Source: Pedobacter sp. Bi126
GTDB taxonomy: Bacteria > Bacteroidota > Bacteroidia > Sphingobacteriales > Sphingobacteriaceae
Reading direction: 5' to 3'
DNA: 64,000 nt
NCBI RefSeq assembly: GCF_918698245.1
Contig: NZ_CAKKMS010000002.1
Span: 372,001-436,000, forward strand
The notes under the pieces are model-generated. The model was not told where the DNA came from. It searched no databases and saw only the letters and a program-made list of their open reading frames with translations. Of this stretch, positions 62,357 to 64,000 are shown in pieces. Both the position numbers and the translations under genes were made by a program. Position 1 is the first letter of the stretch; the number at the start of each line of letters is the position of its first letter.

Positions 62357-64000
62357 TTAATCACAATGCGGAACAGTAAAAGTCCAGGTTTCTGATTCTC
62401 CGTTTGGAATAATATAGCCATTTCCTCTGATATTCTCGAACCATAATTTACCTCTAAGTTTTTCTCTGGTTCCTACTTCATTTAAGGTCGCACTATCATA
62501 AAGTCTGCCGTTAATCATCACATATTTAATTTTTTCCGAATTGCGGATATCATCTAATGGATTGGCATCCATAATCACCATATCAGCTAGTTTCCCAACT
62601 TCTAGTGAACCGATTTCTTTGTTCATCCCTAAATAACTTGCGCCGTTTAACGTTGCGGCCCTGATGGCTTGCATTGGCGTAAAGCCACCCTGAACAAACA
62701 TCCAAAGTTCCCAATGTGCACCTAAACCCTGGATTTGTCCATGGGCACCAAGATTAATCTTTGTACCACCGTCAGCAATTTGTTTAGCAGCTTTGGCAAT
62801 GTCGATATGGTTATAGTCGCTGTACTCAGAAGTTGTTCTCCGTCTGGCTCTCGCATCAATAATCGAACGCGGCGTATAGGTCATTAATTTTTCGTTCTCC
62901 CAAACATTGGTTCTGTCGTACCAGTAATTTTCGCCCCATTGTCCCCCGTAAGCCACAATTAAAGTAGGTGTATAAGCTACATCGGTATTGTTCCAAAGCG
63001 TGGTAACATCTTTATAAACCGGTATAACAGGAATACTATGTTCTATTCCGGTATGCCCATCGGCAACCATATTCATGTTGGTGAAAAAAGTAGAGCCACC
63101 TTCAGGTACAACCTCCATATTTAACTGTCGTGCTGCTTCTAAAATCTGTTGACGCTGCTCTCTACGCGGTTGATTATACGACTTTACTGAAAATGCGCCA
63201 ACTGCCTTTAGCCTGCGCAGATTAGCCAAGGCATCATCTAAGCTATTAATCACCACTTTAAAATCGCCATCAGCACCATATAAAATAGATCCTGTTGAAT
63301 AAACCCTCGGGCCAACCATTCTGCCTGCTTTAAGCATTTCGCTCTGGCTAAAAACCATTTCGGTATTGCTTGACGGATCGTGCGAAGTGGTTACACCAAA
63401 AGCCAGATTGGCCATATAACTCCAATCGCTCTGTGGTGTTATTCCATCAGGACTGGTGCGCAAGTGCGCGTGAACATCAACAATGCCTGGCATAATGGTT
63501 TTGCCATTAACATCAATTACTTTGGCGTTGGCCGGAATGCTTACTTCATCTGTTTTTCCTATCGCAGTAATTTTATTTCCATCGGTAATAATGGTACCAT
63601 TTTCAATAACTTCGTCACCTTTCATCGAGATAATCCTTGCGCCTTTCAACGCCACTATTCCGGTAGGGATATCGGATTTTAAAACCAAATTGATGTCTAT
63701 AGAAGATGCTTCGGTTTTGGGGGTAGCTCCATCAAAGTTGAAAGCATTATTTACATCAACGGTAAAATATTTAGGACCCAACGTCCAATGCAGACTTTTA
63801 CTATCGGCGCTCCATTGAATATATGTTCCGCCATCGGTAGTCACTTTTGTAACCGGAATGGCTTTATTGCCTGCTGATGCATCCTGTGCCGTACCAATAT
63901 TGATCATTGGTGTGATGTAAACGTTAAACAATTCGTTAAATGCCACCCATTTATTATCCGGACTGATAACAAACTGATTTGCATATTGAGAAGTAAAGTG
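62357..64000 (-). CDS. TolB-like/amidohydrolase protein, C-terminal part (cut by window edge)
   Basis: The frame runs on past base 64000 and has no start here; an in-frame GTG at 63946 only marks a gap, with the coding reading HFTSQYANQF before it. The visible part has about 548 residues. Upstream residues belong to a beta-propeller-like region (WSADSKSLHWTLGP), then an amidohydrolase from about residue 160 after the edge: metal ligands in VDVHAHLRTS, HIEHS-like HTGIEHSIP and GAHGQIQGLGAHWELWM. This two-part architecture is known as TolB-domain amidohydrolases. The substrate could be a peptide or cyclic amide. Confidence 0.88.
   Translation of the reverse strand, partial: HFTSQYANQFVISPDNKWVAFNELFNVYITPMINIGTAQDASAGNKAIPVTKVTTDGGTYIQWSADSKSLHWTLGPKYFTVDVNNAFNFDGATPKTEASSIDINLVLKSDIPTGIVALKGARIISMKGDEVIENGTIITDGNKITAIGKTDEVSIPANAKVIDVNGKTIMPGIVDVHAHLRTSPDGITPQSDWSYMANLAFGVTTSHDPSSNTEMVFSQSEMLKAGRMVGPRVYSTGSILYGADGDFKVVINSLDDALANLRRLKAVGAFSVKSYNQPRREQRQQILEAARQLNMEVVPEGGSTFFTNMNMVADGHTGIEHSIPVIPVYKDVTTLWNNTDVAYTPTLIVAYGGQWGENYWYDRTNVWENEKLMTYTPRSIIDARARRRTTSEYSDYNHIDIAKAAKQIADGGTKINLGAHGQIQGLGAHWELWMFVQGGFTPMQAIRAATLNGASYLGMNKEIGSLEVGKLADMVIMDANPLDDIRNSEKIKYVMINGRLYDSATLNEVGTREKLRGKLWFENIRGNGYIIPNGESETWTFTVPHCD

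Noticed and set aside
1..64000. CRISPR array, tRNA, rRNA, transposase or phage genes
   Set aside because: I looked through the gaps on both strands and saw no regular spacer repeats, no cloverleaf with CCA context and no transposase or phage motifs; tRNAscan and HMM searches would be the decisive check.

Overview
The window is AT-rich, densely coded chromosomal DNA that looks like Bacteroidota, most likely the Sphingobacteriaceae (Pedobacter-like). Reasons: a SusC/TonB-type outer membrane barrel coupled to a GLPGLI protein, tandem DUF3857/transglutaminase proteins, LytTR regulators with LytS-like kinases, many AQ-type signal peptides, promoters with the Bacteroidota -7 box TAnnTTTG, and intergenic repeats of the CGTCATCTCGAC type. 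The genus is an inference. I see no rRNA, tRNA, CRISPR array, transposase or prophage. Almost everything is core or soft-core.

Layout. 1-6438 (mostly minus): N-terminal part of CTP synthase, an outer membrane barrel plus GLPGLI pair, a DinB-like protein, a lipoprotein and a small outer membrane protein. 6544-7497: a MarR-GNAT fusion behind its own operator-like palindromes. 7564-10227 (minus): kdsB, DUF5808, deoxynucleoside kinase, trpS. 10653-13795 (plus): plsC-gatC, an orphan ABC ATPase, a cobalamin adenosyltransferase and two very small proteins. 13897-15670 (minus): ispD and queA. 15871-21536: a MacB-like permease, an aminotransferase, a metal exporter, a NUDIX protein and bioA. 22010-25255 (minus): an ArsR/SRPBCC pair with a well-formed operator-promoter, a VOC protein, a YjbR protein and an exonuclease/GIY-YIG fusion. 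25382-29330 (minus): a LytTR/LytS/CheY signalling cluster with an outer membrane protein. 29619-32335 (plus): a CarH-like B12 photoreceptor, phytoene synthase and isopentenyl-diphosphate isomerase. 32530-41313: DNA repair and DNA handling genes (Nei-like glycosylase, KTSC, SF1 helicase, topoisomerase III), a HipA-like kinase/DUF3037 pair and an L,D-transpeptidase-like protein. 41650-48738: DUF3857 tandem, a DnaQ-like exonuclease and an M1 peptidase. 48988-57297 (mostly minus): queG, a GNAT-nitrilase fusion, ruvB, hbd, pdxH, purE and purK, with a YqgE protein on plus. 57352-64000: a BaiN-type flavoprotein, a radical SAM protein and the C-terminal part of a TolB-like/amidohydrolase protein.

How genes work together. 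IspD makes MEP-pathway isoprenoid precursors, Idi balances IPP and DMAPP, and CrtB condenses GGPP to phytoene. The CarH-like regulator next to crtB and idi has the W-x9-EH and ExHxxG adenosylcobalamin motifs and sits behind a perfect 12-bp-arm palindrome, so light-controlled carotenoid synthesis is the best-supported regulatory system here. The PduO-type adenosyltransferase could supply its chromophore. QueA and QueG act on consecutive steps of queuosine synthesis, and QueG also uses cobalamin.

The less understood candidates are the HipA-like kinase with its overlapping DUF3037 partner, the LytTR/LytS/CheY cluster, the paired active and inactive transglutaminase-like proteins, and two families of dispersed palindromic intergenic repeats that occur side by side.
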